From positions 1,798,001 through 1,862,000 of the forward strand of contig NZ_CP090446.1 of NCBI RefSeq assembly GCF_021442025.1: a DNA stretch of 64,000 nt. The letters run 5' to 3'. The DNA is from Sphingobacterium sp. SRCM116780 (GTDB lineage: Bacteria > Bacteroidota > Bacteroidia > Sphingobacteriales > Sphingobacteriaceae). Position 1 is the first letter of the stretch. Every line of letters begins with the position of its first letter. This document shows positions 1-9,097 of the stretch, in pieces. The notes beneath the pieces were generated by a model. The model saw only the letters and a program-made list of their open reading frames with translations, had not been told where the DNA came from and did no database searches. The position numbers and the translations under genes were made by a program.

Positions 1-31
1 TAAGGAATTTATCCTTAAATTCGCATTCAAT

Positions 32-1030
32 ATGGAAACTGTTGTCAGTGGTATTAGAAGTACCGGAAAATTACATTTAGGAAACTATTACGGCGCATTA
101 AGCAATTTTGTGAAGATGCAAAATGAATATAATTGTTATTTCTTCATTGCCGATTTACATTCTTTAACAACCCACCCTACCCCTCACGGATTACAAGGTA
201 CCGTTCGACAGGTGATTGTGGAATATTTAGCTGCAGGAATTGATCCGGAAAAATCTACGATCTATGTGCAATCTGATGTTCCTGAAGTCGCAGAATTGTA
301 TTTATACATGAATATGAATGCCTATTTGGGAGAGCTTGAACGTGCTACAGCTTTTAAAGATAAAGTACGCAGCAATCCAGATAATGTCAATGCAGGTTTA
401 TTAACTTATCCTGTTTTGATGGCTTGTGATATTTTAATCCATCATGGAACCAAGGTACCTGTAGGAAAAGATCAGGAACAACATTTGGAAATGACCAGAA
501 CTTTCGGTAATCGTTTCAACCGTCTATACGAAGTTGATTACTTCAAAGAAGCTTTTGCCTTTACTTATTCAGACAAATTAGTAAAAATACCAGGTCTAGC
601 TGGACAAGGTAAAATGGGTAAATCGAATGGCGAAGCCGACTGTATTTATTTGTCAGATAGCGCTGATGTGATTCGTAAAAAAGTGATGCGTGCTGTTTCT
701 GATTCGGGACCAACAGAAATGAACCAACCGAAACCTGAGTCTGTTCAAAATCTTTTTGATTTGATGAAAGTGGTTTCTACTCCTGATACTTTACAACACT
801 TTGACGAACTTTACAATACATGTCAGATTCGTTACGGTGATTTCAAAAAGCAATTGGCTGAAGATATGGTTGCTGCAACCGAGCCAGTACGTTCACGTAT
901 AGAAGATATCTCCAACGATGATGCTTATATTGCTAAAGTAGCGAAATTGGGTGCTGAAAAAGCAGGTGAATCTGCACGTAAAACTTTAAAAGAAGTCCGT
1001 GAGATTATTGGTATAAAAAGATTTTATTAA
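32..1030 (+). CDS. trpS: Tryptophanyl-tRNA synthetase
   Basis: Class I aminoacyl-tRNA synthetase that charges tRNA-Trp with tryptophan in the cytoplasm. The protein has 332 residues, the usual length. The HIGH-type signature is seen near the N-terminus as HLGNY (about residues 15-19), preceded by SGIRSTGKL, and the KMSKS-type loop reads KMGKS near residue 195. The ATG at 32 gives a start directly before the first beta strand (METVVSGIRS), as in the family, so no longer N-terminus is needed. It is followed after 17 nt by a deoxynucleoside kinase on the same strand, so the two are probably co-transcribed and end at the hairpin at 1684-1722. Identification is secure. Confidence 0.97.
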   Translation: METVVSGIRSTGKLHLGNYYGALSNFVKMQNEYNCYFFIADLHSLTTHPTPHGLQGTVRQVIVEYLAAGIDPEKSTIYVQSDVPEVAELYLYMNMNAYLGELERATAFKDKVRSNPDNVNAGLLTYPVLMACDILIHHGTKVPVGKDQEQHLEMTRTFGNRFNRLYEVDYFKEAFAFTYSDKLVKIPGLAGQGKMGKSNGEADCIYLSDSADVIRKKVMRAVSDSGPTEMNQPKPESVQNLFDLMKVVSTPDTLQHFDELYNTCQIRYGDFKKQLAEDMVAATEPVRSRIEDISNDDAYIAKVAKLGAEKAGESARKTLKEVREIIGIKRFY

Positions 1031-1047
1031 GAACTAAAGATAGAAAT

Positions 1048-1662
1048 ATGCATATTGCTATTGTAGGAAATATTGGTGCTGGAAAAACAACTTTAACGAA
1101 ATTATTAGCGAACCATTTTAAATATGAGCCTCAGTTTGAAGCTGTGGAAAACAACCCTTATTTAGAAGACTTTTATGCTGATATGAAACGTTGGTCATTC
1201 AATTTGCAGATTTTCTTCTTAAACAGCCGCTTTAGACAAATTGTTGAATTGCAACAAACAAATATTGATATGATCCAAGATCGTACAATCTATGAAGATG
1301 CATACATCTTTGCAGAAAACTTGTATGATATGGGATTGATGAGTGCTCGGGATTTTGAAAATTATAGTAATATTTTTCAAAGTATCATCCATTATATCAA
1401 ACCTCCGGATTTATTAATTTATCTAAAAGCCTCAGTTCCGACACTTGTCAATAATATTCAAGTAAGAGGACGTGATTATGAATCGGGAATCCGATTGGAT
1501 TATTTATCCAAATTGAATGAGAAATATGATAAATGGATCGATAATTACAAAGACGGTAAATTATTGGTGTTAGATAAAGATAATTTGGATTTCACGAATA
1601 AACCGGAAGATCTAGGTACCATCATTGAGAAAATTGAATCACAATTATTTGGATTGTTTTAA
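1048..1662 (+). CDS. Deoxynucleoside kinase (dNK/dGK-dCK family)
   Basis: Phosphorylates deoxynucleosides for the salvage route to dNTPs. The 204-residue protein opens with a P-loop (GNIGAGKTT, residues 7-15), followed by the family's E-N-N-P-Y-L substrate-binding stretch and the later DRTIYEDAYIFAENL segment with the conserved Asp-Arg. The C-terminal LID-like part (VRGRDYESGI) is also present. This fits the Bacteroidota/Firmicutes dAK/dGK group; the preferred nucleoside cannot be read from the sequence. It sits 17 nt behind trpS and is closed by a strong hairpin just after its stop. Confidence 0.9.
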   Translation: MHIAIVGNIGAGKTTLTKLLANHFKYEPQFEAVENNPYLEDFYADMKRWSFNLQIFFLNSRFRQIVELQQTNIDMIQDRTIYEDAYIFAENLYDMGLMSARDFENYSNIFQSIIHYIKPPDLLIYLKASVPTLVNNIQVRGRDYESGIRLDYLSKLNEKYDKWIDNYKDGKLLVLDKDNLDFTNKPEDLGTIIEKIESQLFGLF

Positions 1663-1683
1663 TCCGAAAAATGTATAAGATCC

Positions 1684-1722
1684 GAAAGCCAGCTTTTTTT
1701 ATTAAAACTGGCTTTCTTTTTA
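1684..1722 (+). terminator. Rho-independent terminator after the trpS-dNK pair
   Basis: GAAAGCCAG (1684-1692) pairs perfectly with CTGGCTTTC (1708-1716), followed by a T-rich run. It lies 21 nt after the kinase stop codon. Confidence 0.85.
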
Positions 1723-1914
1723 AAACGCTTATGAGGAGATGATCATAAGTATGATACTCAAAAGCGATAACGAACCGAACGTAATGCCACCAAATGAATT
1801 CTTTCACTAAAAATGTGAAATTTCCTTACAATAGCTTCGTTATCATTAAAGAAACAAACGGTATGTAGTAAGCTAGTTTGAAAAATTACAGACCTAAATA
1901 AAATATATATACTG

Positions 1915-2658
1915 ATGAAAATAATAGGTATCATCCCCGCTCGCTATGCTTCTTCCAGATTTCCAGGAAAACCTTTGGTTGACATTGCTGGTAAATCTAT
2001 GATCCAACGCGTATATGAACAAGTTAAAAATACAGGTTGTTTAAATGAAGTTATTGTCGCGACAGATGATAGCAGGATTGAAGAACATGTTCGAAGTTTC
2101 GCTGGAAACGTAGTTATGACTTCCTCTTCGCATCAGTCGGGAACAGATCGATGTGCAGAAGTTGTCTCTAAAGTAACTGGGTTTGATATTGCTATCAATA
2201 TCCAAGGAGATGAACCCTTTATCAATCCATTACAAATTGAATTATTAGCCTCTTGTTTTAATCAAGAACAGACTCAAATAGCAACTTTAGTTAAGAAAAT
2301 CCATACCGAAGATGAATTATTCAATGTCAATATCCCAAAAGTAGTTCGTAACATTCGTGGAGAAGCCATTTATTTTTCTAGACAAACTATCCCTTACTTA
2401 AGAGGAGTCGAACAAAAAGAATGGTTATCGAAACAAACTTACTTCAAACATATCGGCATCTATGGTTATAGAACGGCTATTTTAGAAAAACTAACACAAT
2501 TACCCATATCAACATTGGAAGAAGTTGAGGCATTGGAACAGTTGCGTTGGATTGAAAATGGATATGCTATTCAAACTGCCGAGACAGAACATGAAACAAT
2601 TGCGGTAGATACCAAAGAAGATTTGGAACGTATCATGCAAACTTATTTCACAAAATAA
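1915..2658 (+). CDS. kdsB: 3-deoxy-manno-octulosonate cytidylyltransferase (CMP-KDO synthetase)
   Basis: Activates KDO with CTP for transfer to lipid A in lipopolysaccharide synthesis. The 247-residue protein carries the signature IIPARYASSRFPGKPL at residues 5-20, IATDD-type VATDDSRI, and the NIQGDEPF motif that binds the sugar and metal. Length and motif order are typical. It is a single gene with 250 nt of upstream sequence and ends 3 nt from the convergent aldo/keto reductase. The gene implies a Gram-negative outer membrane. Confidence 0.96.
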   Translation: MKIIGIIPARYASSRFPGKPLVDIAGKSMIQRVYEQVKNTGCLNEVIVATDDSRIEEHVRSFAGNVVMTSSSHQSGTDRCAEVVSKVTGFDIAINIQGDEPFINPLQIELLASCFNQEQTQIATLVKKIHTEDELFNVNIPKVVRNIRGEAIYFSRQTIPYLRGVEQKEWLSKQTYFKHIGIYGYRTAILEKLTQLPISTLEEVEALEQLRWIENGYAIQTAETEHETIAVDTKEDLERIMQTYFTK

Positions 2659-2661
2659 TGA

Positions 2662-3567
2662 TTATCGGTGTTCAGTGAAAAATAATTCTCGAACACCGTT
2701 TAACAATTCTTTTTTTTCTACTCCTGTCAATTGGCGCACCTGATCTTTCACATTTAAAAGTTCAGACATTTGCAATGGTGTATTTATCCCCAAAAGTATA
2801 GCAGCAACCGTTTCATTAGAAAGGACAAAAGAAATCGCAGCCGTTAGATTTTTAAATTGATGCTGACTTGCAAAAGTATTCAGATTACGTATAATATGCT
2901 GAACCTCACTAGAAGTATATTGTAGAAATTTTTCTGCAGGTTTATTGATCAGCATTCCTTTTGCTACTGCTCCCCTAGCTAAAATAGAAATTTGATTTTC
3001 CAATAAATAGTTTCCCATTTCCTCTTCCAGACGCCTATCTAATAGACTATATTGCATCATTACGGCGCTGATATTGGATTTCTGCACATATTCACGGATT
3101 ACTTGAGGACGTATAGAGGATATTCCATAAGCTCTGATTTTACCTGCATGAACCAATAGTTCAAAAGCTTCTATAATCTCATCGATTGGATCTTCTATAG
3201 TGCCGCCATGAAGTTGATACAAATCAATATAATCTGTCTTTAATCGCGATAAGGAAGACTCGACGGTTTTTATAATGTAGTTTTTAGAAGCTTTCCAATC
3301 CCAACCATTTCCGTCTGCTCGCCAGCTATTTCCTACCTTCGTAGACAGAACCAGCTGTTTTCTACATCCATATATCGCTTCTCCAACGAGCATCTCATTG
3401 AAACCTTTTTCATATAAGTCAGCGGTATCAAAAAAATTGATACCGCTATCAATAGCTTTATGAATGATATCCAACCCCTGTTTATGCTTGTTGCCTTTCA
3501 GAGACATACAACCCAAACCAATGGAGGAAACTTCTATGGTAGATTTACCTAATTTATTCCGCTGCAT
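2662..3567 (-). CDS. Aldo/keto reductase
   Basis: NAD(P)H-dependent oxidoreductase with a TIM-barrel fold. In 301 residues the family's catalytic features are visible: FFDTADLYEKG (Asp and Tyr of the tetrad, about residues 45-55), the Lys of VLSTKVG, and YQLHGG (His). The C-terminal part contains the coenzyme-binding ILARGAVAKGML stretch. The substrate is not predictable. It is the last gene of a minus-strand group; its ATG lies inside the end of the FKBP gene (14-nt overlap), suggesting translational coupling. An 8-bp inverted repeat inside its last codons (2666-2673/2691-2698) may help stop transcription. Confidence 0.9.
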   Translation of the reverse strand: MQRNKLGKSTIEVSSIGLGCMSLKGNKHKQGLDIIHKAIDSGINFFDTADLYEKGFNEMLVGEAIYGCRKQLVLSTKVGNSWRADGNGWDWKASKNYIIKTVESSLSRLKTDYIDLYQLHGGTIEDPIDEIIEAFELLVHAGKIRAYGISSIRPQVIREYVQKSNISAVMMQYSLLDRRLEEEMGNYLLENQISILARGAVAKGMLINKPAEKFLQYTSSEVQHIIRNLNTFASQHQFKNLTAAISFVLSNETVAAILLGINTPLQMSELLNVKDQVRQLTGVEKKELLNGVRELFFTEHR

Positions 3568-4264
3568 TTTTTACAAAATCCACTAACTCAATATCGAAGA
3601 TTAAGATACTATTCGGAGGAATAGCTCCCATGTCACGGCTTCCATAACCCAAACGACTTGGAATATAAAAGCGGTACTTAGCCCCTTTAGACATGAGTGG
3701 AACTCCAATTTTCCAACCCTCAATCACCCGATCCAATTTCATTTTCAAAGGCTCATTGCGGTCATAAGAACTATCAAATTTTTTACCATCCAATAATGTT
3801 CCAGTATAATGAACCGTTACTTCGTTTTCAGGATTAGGCTTATCTCCTGTACCAGCCACTAAAACTTCATATTGAAGCCCTTCTGGCGTACTTTTAACCG
3901 TTGGTTTTTTCGCGTTTTCAGTAAAAAAAGCTTGCTCTTTTGCAAGGTTTTCTTTTTCTTTCTGTTCTTTAACTTCAGTAACAGCTTGCTGTATAATACC
4001 CTTCAATTTATCTTCTTCGATCAAAGAATTCTGGTCATTAAGTGCACTGATCAATGCTTTTCCAATTAATTCCTGATTCCAATTTGTGATTCCTAGACTT
4101 TTTAAAGAACCACCGATATCACGACCGAAAGCATACGACACAGAATCTGCTTTTGTCGATAATAATGTTTTTACCGTTGTCGTTTTTTTAACTGTTTTCT
4201 TTTTTTGTTGAGCAGATACAGATAATGTAGCCAAAGACAAGATTGCTAGAGCAATATATTTCAT
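3554..4264 (-). CDS. FKBP-type peptidyl-prolyl cis-trans isomerase (FkpA/Mip type), exported
   Basis: Proline isomerase that assists folding of envelope proteins. The 236-residue protein starts with a signal peptide (MKYIALAILSLATLSVSAQ), followed by a lysine-rich linker, a helical FkpA/Mip N-terminal dimerisation domain (about 38-120, with DSVSYAFGRDIG), and a C-terminal FKBP domain (about 125-232) with VTVHYTGTLLDGKKFDSSYDR and the AIPPNSILIFDIEL end. It starts 7 nt after the glycosyltransferase stop and overlaps the next gene by 14 nt, so all three are likely one transcript. It probably acts in the periplasm. Confidence 0.93.
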   Translation of the reverse strand: MKYIALAILSLATLSVSAQQKKKTVKKTTTVKTLLSTKADSVSYAFGRDIGGSLKSLGITNWNQELIGKALISALNDQNSLIEEDKLKGIIQQAVTEVKEQKEKENLAKEQAFFTENAKKPTVKSTPEGLQYEVLVAGTGDKPNPENEVTVHYTGTLLDGKKFDSSYDRNEPLKMKLDRVIEGWKIGVPLMSKGAKYRFYIPSRLGYGSRDMGAIPPNSILIFDIELVDFVKNAAE

Positions 4265-4271
4265 AAAATAT

Positions 4272-5258
4272 TTAACTATGTTTATTTACAATATTAGTAA
4301 TAATTTCTTGTGTATTATTTTTATAATCGACAACAACTTTTGATCTACTGTTCAACCAAGCTTCTATAGACAACATATTTTTTTGTTTTAAACTAGAAAT
4401 AACAGAAACACCCATTTCCTCTAAGGCAGCAGCATTCAAATATTGTTCGTATTGATTTTTCATCGGAACAACCAATAATTTTTTCTGTAGAAACAATGCT
4501 TCTGCAGGAGTTTCAAAACCTGCACCGCAAAGCACTCCAGAAGAACTGGCCATACTGTGAATAAATGCATCATTATTTATAGGCTGAATGGTGACATTTT
4601 TCATATCAAAAGCTTTAGAATTATGCTTGCTAAAAACTTCCCATTTAACATCTGGAAACTTCATGAGGTGTTTCAATAGATGCGCATCATCATACGCGGG
4701 TAAATAAACGGTATAATGTCCGCGGTCTTGAATTTCTAATTCCCGAACTGAATTTCGTATAACAGGTGTGAAAATATTTTTGTTATAGCTTTTGAAATGA
4801 AAACCATAGGCATGTGTAGAAGGTGCGTAATTTTTCATGATGAATTTCCCTAACATTTCAGTCTCTTCGGGCTTAGGACTTGAAGCGTCTAATGCTGCTA
4901 TTTGATGGCTCAACCCAATGCAATTTACATCTTTCATATGAGCAGCCCAAGCAGATATGGGTTCAAAATCATTGATAATTAAATCATATTCTTCAATAGG
5001 AAGTGATTTAATCTCTTGTGTAAATTTACGAACAGTAGAACTCAGAAATGTTTTCCAAAGATCTACCCCTCCAGATTTCCCAAAAATAAAACTTAAACCA
5101 TGTAACCGATATTTCACTTCAAATGGTAAAACCAAATCGGCTTGAATGCCACTGACCAAAACATCTACCTCTCCCAAATTGCGTAAACAAGGAACAATAT
5201 CCATCGCTCGACTGAGGTGGCCATTGCCTGTTCCTTGTACCGCATAAAGTATTTTCAT
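4272..5258 (-). CDS. GT-B-type glycosyltransferase
   Basis: Predicted cytoplasmic glycosyltransferase of 328 residues. The N-terminus MKILYAVQGTGNGHLSRAM has the glycine-rich G-x-G-H-L-x-R loop seen in MurG/MGT-like enzymes, and the C-terminal half has GAGFETPAEALFLQKKLLVVPM, which matches the donor nucleotide-sugar binding region of that fold (a Gly-rich loop followed by an E-x-x and a Q near the end of the motif). Acceptor and sugar are unknown. It is the first gene of a three-gene minus-strand group with an FKBP protein and an aldo/keto reductase; the order does not define a pathway. Confidence 0.8.
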   Translation of the reverse strand: MKILYAVQGTGNGHLSRAMDIVPCLRNLGEVDVLVSGIQADLVLPFEVKYRLHGLSFIFGKSGGVDLWKTFLSSTVRKFTQEIKSLPIEEYDLIINDFEPISAWAAHMKDVNCIGLSHQIAALDASSPKPEETEMLGKFIMKNYAPSTHAYGFHFKSYNKNIFTPVIRNSVRELEIQDRGHYTVYLPAYDDAHLLKHLMKFPDVKWEVFSKHNSKAFDMKNVTIQPINNDAFIHSMASSSGVLCGAGFETPAEALFLQKKLLVVPMKNQYEQYLNAAALEEMGVSVISSLKQKNMLSIEAWLNSRSKVVVDYKNNTQEIITNIVNKHS

Positions 5259-5403
5259 AAACTGCGCGATTATTTAGGCCAAAATAAAAATTTTTGATGA
5301 CAAACAGTGTTAAATTTATGTTACGTATTCTCCACTATGTCATATCTCTTTATCTAAATTTAAATTATAATCGGTAACTTACTTTTAATTAACCAATTAT
5401 TTT

Positions 5404-6345
5404 ATGATGAAAAGATTATCGGTCACTATCACCATAGTGACTATTTTTATAGTATGCACGTCATGGGGATTTTTTGCCCATAAAAAAATCAATGAATATG
5501 CCATATATACACTTCCGCCAGCATTAGCCTCATTTTATAAAAAAAATATCTACCTCATCAGTGAAAAAGCAGTAGATCCAGATAAAAGATGTTATATCGA
5601 TAGTTTAGAATCTCCTCGTCATTATATCGACATTGACGACTACGAAGAGCCTTCCATTGACTCTATCCCCATACACTGGACAAAAGCCAAACAGAAATAT
5701 CAGGAAAAACAGTTATTATTAAATGGAATTGTTCCTTGGCAAATATCATTTACCTATAATAAGCTCGTTAAAGCATTTAAAAATAAAGATCTTCGTCAGA
5801 TCATCCGATATTCAGCGGATTTGGGTCATTACATTGGAGATGCGCATGTTCCCTTACATACAACAAAAAATTATAATGGACAATTGACCAATCAAATTGG
5901 CATACATGCCTTTTGGGAAAGCAGACTACCAGAAATGTTTGCCAATCATTACAAATTTATAAAAGGCAGATCGCATTTTATTACAGATCCCCTTCGTGAA
6001 GCCTGGGCAATTGTGAAACAGAGCAATAGCTTAGTGGATTCCGTATTAATGATGGAGAAAGAACTATCTGCCTCTTTTTCAAAACATGAGAAATATGCTT
6101 TTATAGAACGAAATAATGTGCTTATCAGAACGTATTCTGATGATTATGCGAAGGCATATCACCTCGCACTTAATGGAATGGTGGAGAAAAGAATGGCAAA
6201 TGCCATACAACAGGTAGGTTCCTTTTGGTATTCTGCTTGGGTGGAAGCAGGTCAACCCGAACTCAAAAATTTATCAACCAATAAATTAGAAGAGACCACC
6301 ATTAATACCGATAACAAAAAAAATATGGGTCGAGAAGAATGGTAA
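5404..6345 (+). CDS. Exported zinc-dependent phospholipase C / S1-P1 nuclease-like protein
   Basis: A signal peptide (about residues 1-20) ends at CTS just before Trp21, so the mature protein would begin WGFFAHKK. A free N-terminal Trp as zinc ligand is the hallmark of the phospholipase C/P1 nuclease fold. Other expected ligands are seen: DLGHYIGDAHVPLH (His, Asp, His) and HAFWE (His, Glu). All three zinc sites therefore look intact in 313 residues. The true substrate, phospholipid or nucleic acid, cannot be decided. The first two codons are both Met, so the start could be one codon later. A TonB-dependent receptor follows 90 nt downstream; co-transcription is possible. Confidence 0.85.
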   Translation: MMKRLSVTITIVTIFIVCTSWGFFAHKKINEYAIYTLPPALASFYKKNIYLISEKAVDPDKRCYIDSLESPRHYIDIDDYEEPSIDSIPIHWTKAKQKYQEKQLLLNGIVPWQISFTYNKLVKAFKNKDLRQIIRYSADLGHYIGDAHVPLHTTKNYNGQLTNQIGIHAFWESRLPEMFANHYKFIKGRSHFITDPLREAWAIVKQSNSLVDSVLMMEKELSASFSKHEKYAFIERNNVLIRTYSDDYAKAYHLALNGMVEKRMANAIQQVGSFWYSAWVEAGQPELKNLSTNKLEETTINTDNKKNMGREEW

Positions 6346-6435
6346 ACAAACCGGACTATGTTATATATAAAAAGTGGTACCCTGAAGTAAGAACAGCTGA
6401 AGCTATTTTTGTCAAAAAAAATTAAGAAAAGCCAA

Positions 6436-8331
6436 ATGAATAAAAAAACTACCTTATTAACTTTTTCTTTATTGCTGGGATCTTCTTATGCTTTTAGTCA
6501 AATAGCAAATGCTCAAGCATACTCCTTAAGAGATACCACTAATCTCAATGAAGTTATTATTAATCAGAATCGTTTGCAGATTCCTTTTTCCAAGCAAACT
6601 AGAAATATTCAAATTATAACGAAAGAGGATATCAAGCGATTTCCTGCTCGATCGATCAATGAACTTTTAGCCTATATCAGTGGCGTTGATATTCGTCAAA
6701 GAGGTCCTTTTGGGTCTCAGGCAGACGTCAATATTGATGGTGGTACTTTCGAACAAACGTTAATCCTGTTGAATGGAGCGAAAATATCAGATCCACAGAC
6801 AGCTCATCACTCCTTAAATCTTCCAATTCCTACAGATGCCATTGAAAGAATAGAAATTATTAAAGGGCCTGCATCTCGCATCTATGGAATCAATAGTTTA
6901 ACGGGTGCCATTAATATCGTCACAAAAACTGCTGAGAGTAATCTCATAAGTGCTCAGGTCTATGCGGGTAGCTCATTTGAAAAAAGTGAAGATGCACAGC
7001 ATGGAAAATATTACGGTAAGGGAATCCAACTTGGATTTGCAAATAAAATGGGACATTTTGGCCAACAGCTTTACCTAGGTCATGAAGATTCAAATGGACA
7101 ACGTTATAATACCGCTTCAAAAAACAATAAAATTTATTACCAAGGAAACTATACTCCGAACAGTAATAATGAAGTTTCTACTGCTGTTGGATACATCGAC
7201 AATCAATTTGGAGCGAATGGCTTTTATGCAGCTCCTGGAGATAAAGAATCGTATGAGTTAGTGAAAACTGCCTTTGCAACCCTACAGTCTAAACATCAAT
7301 TGGGAAAGCGCTTCACGCTATCTCCACGGATTTCCAATCGATACAATGAGGATGATTACCGTTATTTAAGACATGACTTAACGAAAGCGAGAAGTAAACA
7401 TTATAATAATGCTTTTATGACCGAACTGAATGCGGTATATGAACAAGATTATGGTTCTTTTGGTATTGGGGTTGAAAGTCGATTTGAAAACATTAACAGC
7501 TCGAATATTGGACGTCATAGCCGTGAGAATTACGGTGGATATTTCGAATTCAAGACAGAAATGATTAAAAACCTATTAATCAACATCGGTACTTATGTCA
7601 ATTATAATAGTGACTATAGTTGGCAAGTTTTCCCAGGAATAGATTTAGGATATGAGATCAATAATCAATGGAAATTGGTTTTCAATGCTGGTTCTAGCCA
7701 AAGAATACCTTCATTTACGGACTTATATTTGAATCAAAGACCTGCGAATATTGGTAATCCAGCATTAACTTCTGAACGCGCAAGACAGGTCGAAGGAGCT
7801 GTAAAATATGCTGATGCACATATCATCGCCCACGCAGGTTATTTCTATCGAACCATCAATGATTTTATCGATTGGACACGTGAGGTGAATACAGAACCTT
7901 GGCAACCGCAAAATATGGATAAAAATGAAGTACAAGGTTTTAATTTTAATTTCCGTCTGGATCTTAATGATCCAGTAGCTACCACCAAGTATTACACCAC
8001 TTTAGGCTATAATTACCTGCATCCAAAAGTAAAAGATGCGACTATGGGGAATGCTTCTAAATATGCGATTGAAAGCCTGAGACACCAAGCAAATGTGAAC
8101 TTTACTGTTTCACACAAGGAATGGAGTTTAACAACAGCTAACCGTTTCAATGAACGTATATCTTATAAGTCTTATTTTATCTCCGATATTCGACTTTCCC
8201 ATAACATAGCTAAACTCAATTTATATGTAGATGCGCAGAACTTATTCAATGTCAAATACATTGAAGCGGGTGCAGTACCCATGCCAGGCACTTGGTATAC
8301 GATGGGAATAAAATACAGTATGGGTTATTAA
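6436..8331 (+). CDS. TonB-dependent outer-membrane receptor
   Basis: Outer-membrane active transporter. The ATG at 6436 is preferred over an in-frame TTG at 6409 because it puts a clean signal peptide first (MNKKTTLLTFSLLLGSSYAF, cleavage near ANAQA). Then come a plug domain (about residues 35-155; ITKEDIKRFPARSINELLAYISGV, LNGAKISDP, ERIEIIKGPASRIYG) and a 22-strand barrel ending in an aromatic-rich segment (YTMGIKYSMGY). There is no N-terminal carboxypeptidase-like domain, so it resembles BtuB/FepA-type receptors more than SusC. The ligand is unknown; no cobalamin riboswitch was recognised upstream. It shares a terminator with the convergent ThuA gene. Confidence 0.92.
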   Translation: MNKKTTLLTFSLLLGSSYAFSQIANAQAYSLRDTTNLNEVIINQNRLQIPFSKQTRNIQIITKEDIKRFPARSINELLAYISGVDIRQRGPFGSQADVNIDGGTFEQTLILLNGAKISDPQTAHHSLNLPIPTDAIERIEIIKGPASRIYGINSLTGAINIVTKTAESNLISAQVYAGSSFEKSEDAQHGKYYGKGIQLGFANKMGHFGQQLYLGHEDSNGQRYNTASKNNKIYYQGNYTPNSNNEVSTAVGYIDNQFGANGFYAAPGDKESYELVKTAFATLQSKHQLGKRFTLSPRISNRYNEDDYRYLRHDLTKARSKHYNNAFMTELNAVYEQDYGSFGIGVESRFENINSSNIGRHSRENYGGYFEFKTEMIKNLLINIGTYVNYNSDYSWQVFPGIDLGYEINNQWKLVFNAGSSQRIPSFTDLYLNQRPANIGNPALTSERARQVEGAVKYADAHIIAHAGYFYRTINDFIDWTREVNTEPWQPQNMDKNEVQGFNFNFRLDLNDPVATTKYYTTLGYNYLHPKVKDATMGNASKYAIESLRHQANVNFTVSHKEWSLTTANRFNERISYKSYFISDIRLSHNIAKLNLYVDAQNLFNVKYIEAGAVPMPGTWYTMGIKYSMGY

Positions 8332-8339
8332 GAAATAAA

Positions 8340-8365
8340 AAAGGTCAGCTGATAAGCTGACCTTT
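8340..8365. terminator. Bidirectional terminator between the TonB receptor and ThuA genes
   Basis: AAAGGTCAGC (8340-8349) pairs with GCTGACCTTT (8356-8365) around a 6-nt loop. It fills the 36 nt between two convergent stop codons and has A-rich and T-rich flanks, so it can work in both directions. Confidence 0.85.
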
Positions 8366-8367
8366 CC

Positions 8368-9093
8368 TTATTTCTTTTTAATGGCATATAAGATACCCCC
8401 TAAAATATGCTTTTGAAAATTCTCCTCGTCAAAGGATTCGCTTGTATGACCGAGTCCGGTATAAAATGAACGTCCTCCATCAAAATCCTGATACCAGGCT
8501 ATAGGATGAAATTTTCCCATCTTTCCATCTTTATAACTTGTTTCATCCAAGTTCATCAATACATGAAGCCCCTTTTTCACGGATTTATAATTGTACCATT
8601 CATCCCGATGAAACCAAACCTGAGGTAAATGTTTGGTGGAAAGATGCTTACGGTTCTTCACCTGAATTTTAGCATCTTGTACTGCGGGATGTGATGCAAA
8701 GTAACCTCCAACCAGTTGACCATACCAAGGCCAGTTATATTCCGTATCACTTGCGGCATGAATACCGACAAAGCCATTACCCGATTGAATAAAGCGAACA
8801 AAAGAAGTCTTTTCATTTTCGTTTAAAATATCCCCTGTTGTACTTAAAAACACCACTGCATCATATTTCGAAAGTGTACTATCTGTAAACAGACGGCTAT
8901 CTTCAGTATGATCAGACGCTATATTTGCTGACGAAGCTAATGCTTTTATCACCTCAGTGCCATGCTCTATGCTCGCATGTCTAAATCCGGTCGTTTTAGA
9001 AAAAATAAGAATTCGATGTTGTGCATACCCTTGTATGGTACAAAGTACCAACAAAAGGAATATTATTTTTCTAACGAGAATAGTCATAACCAA
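8368..9093 (-). CDS. Exported ThuA-domain protein
   Basis: ThuA-like (trehalose-utilisation) fold of the glutamine-amidotransferase-like superfamily. A signal peptide is visible (MTILVRKIIFLLLVLCTIQGYA); the start may be 9093 or the second Met at 9087. The body shows HRILIFSKTTGFRHASI, DAVVFLSTTGDILN, GFVGIHAASDTEYNWPWYGQLVGGYFASHP and HPIAWYQDFDGGRSFYTGLGHTSES, all typical of the domain. At 241 residues it is a single-domain form. Enzymatic activity of this family is poorly defined, probably sugar related. It starts 5 nt after aroB, so it is probably translated from the same transcript. Confidence 0.88.
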   Translation of the reverse strand: MVMTILVRKIIFLLLVLCTIQGYAQHRILIFSKTTGFRHASIEHGTEVIKALASSANIASDHTEDSRLFTDSTLSKYDAVVFLSTTGDILNENEKTSFVRFIQSGNGFVGIHAASDTEYNWPWYGQLVGGYFASHPAVQDAKIQVKNRKHLSTKHLPQVWFHRDEWYNYKSVKKGLHVLMNLDETSYKDGKMGKFHPIAWYQDFDGGRSFYTGLGHTSESFDEENFQKHILGGILYAIKKK

Positions 9094-9097
9094 GAGT

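Noticed and set aside
1622-1807. 61-codon minus-strand open frame
   Set aside because: It covers the terminator of the trpS-kinase pair and the end of the kinase gene; composition is that of AT-rich spacer.
2666-2698. Terminator between kdsB and the aldo/keto reductase
   Set aside because: The 8-bp inverted repeat has a 17-nt loop, no T-run and lies within the reductase coding sequence; only a minor role is possible.
6346-6435. Cobalamin riboswitch upstream of the TonB receptor
   Set aside because: The gap to the previous gene is only 90 nt and I could not find a B12-box-like sequence or conserved stems.
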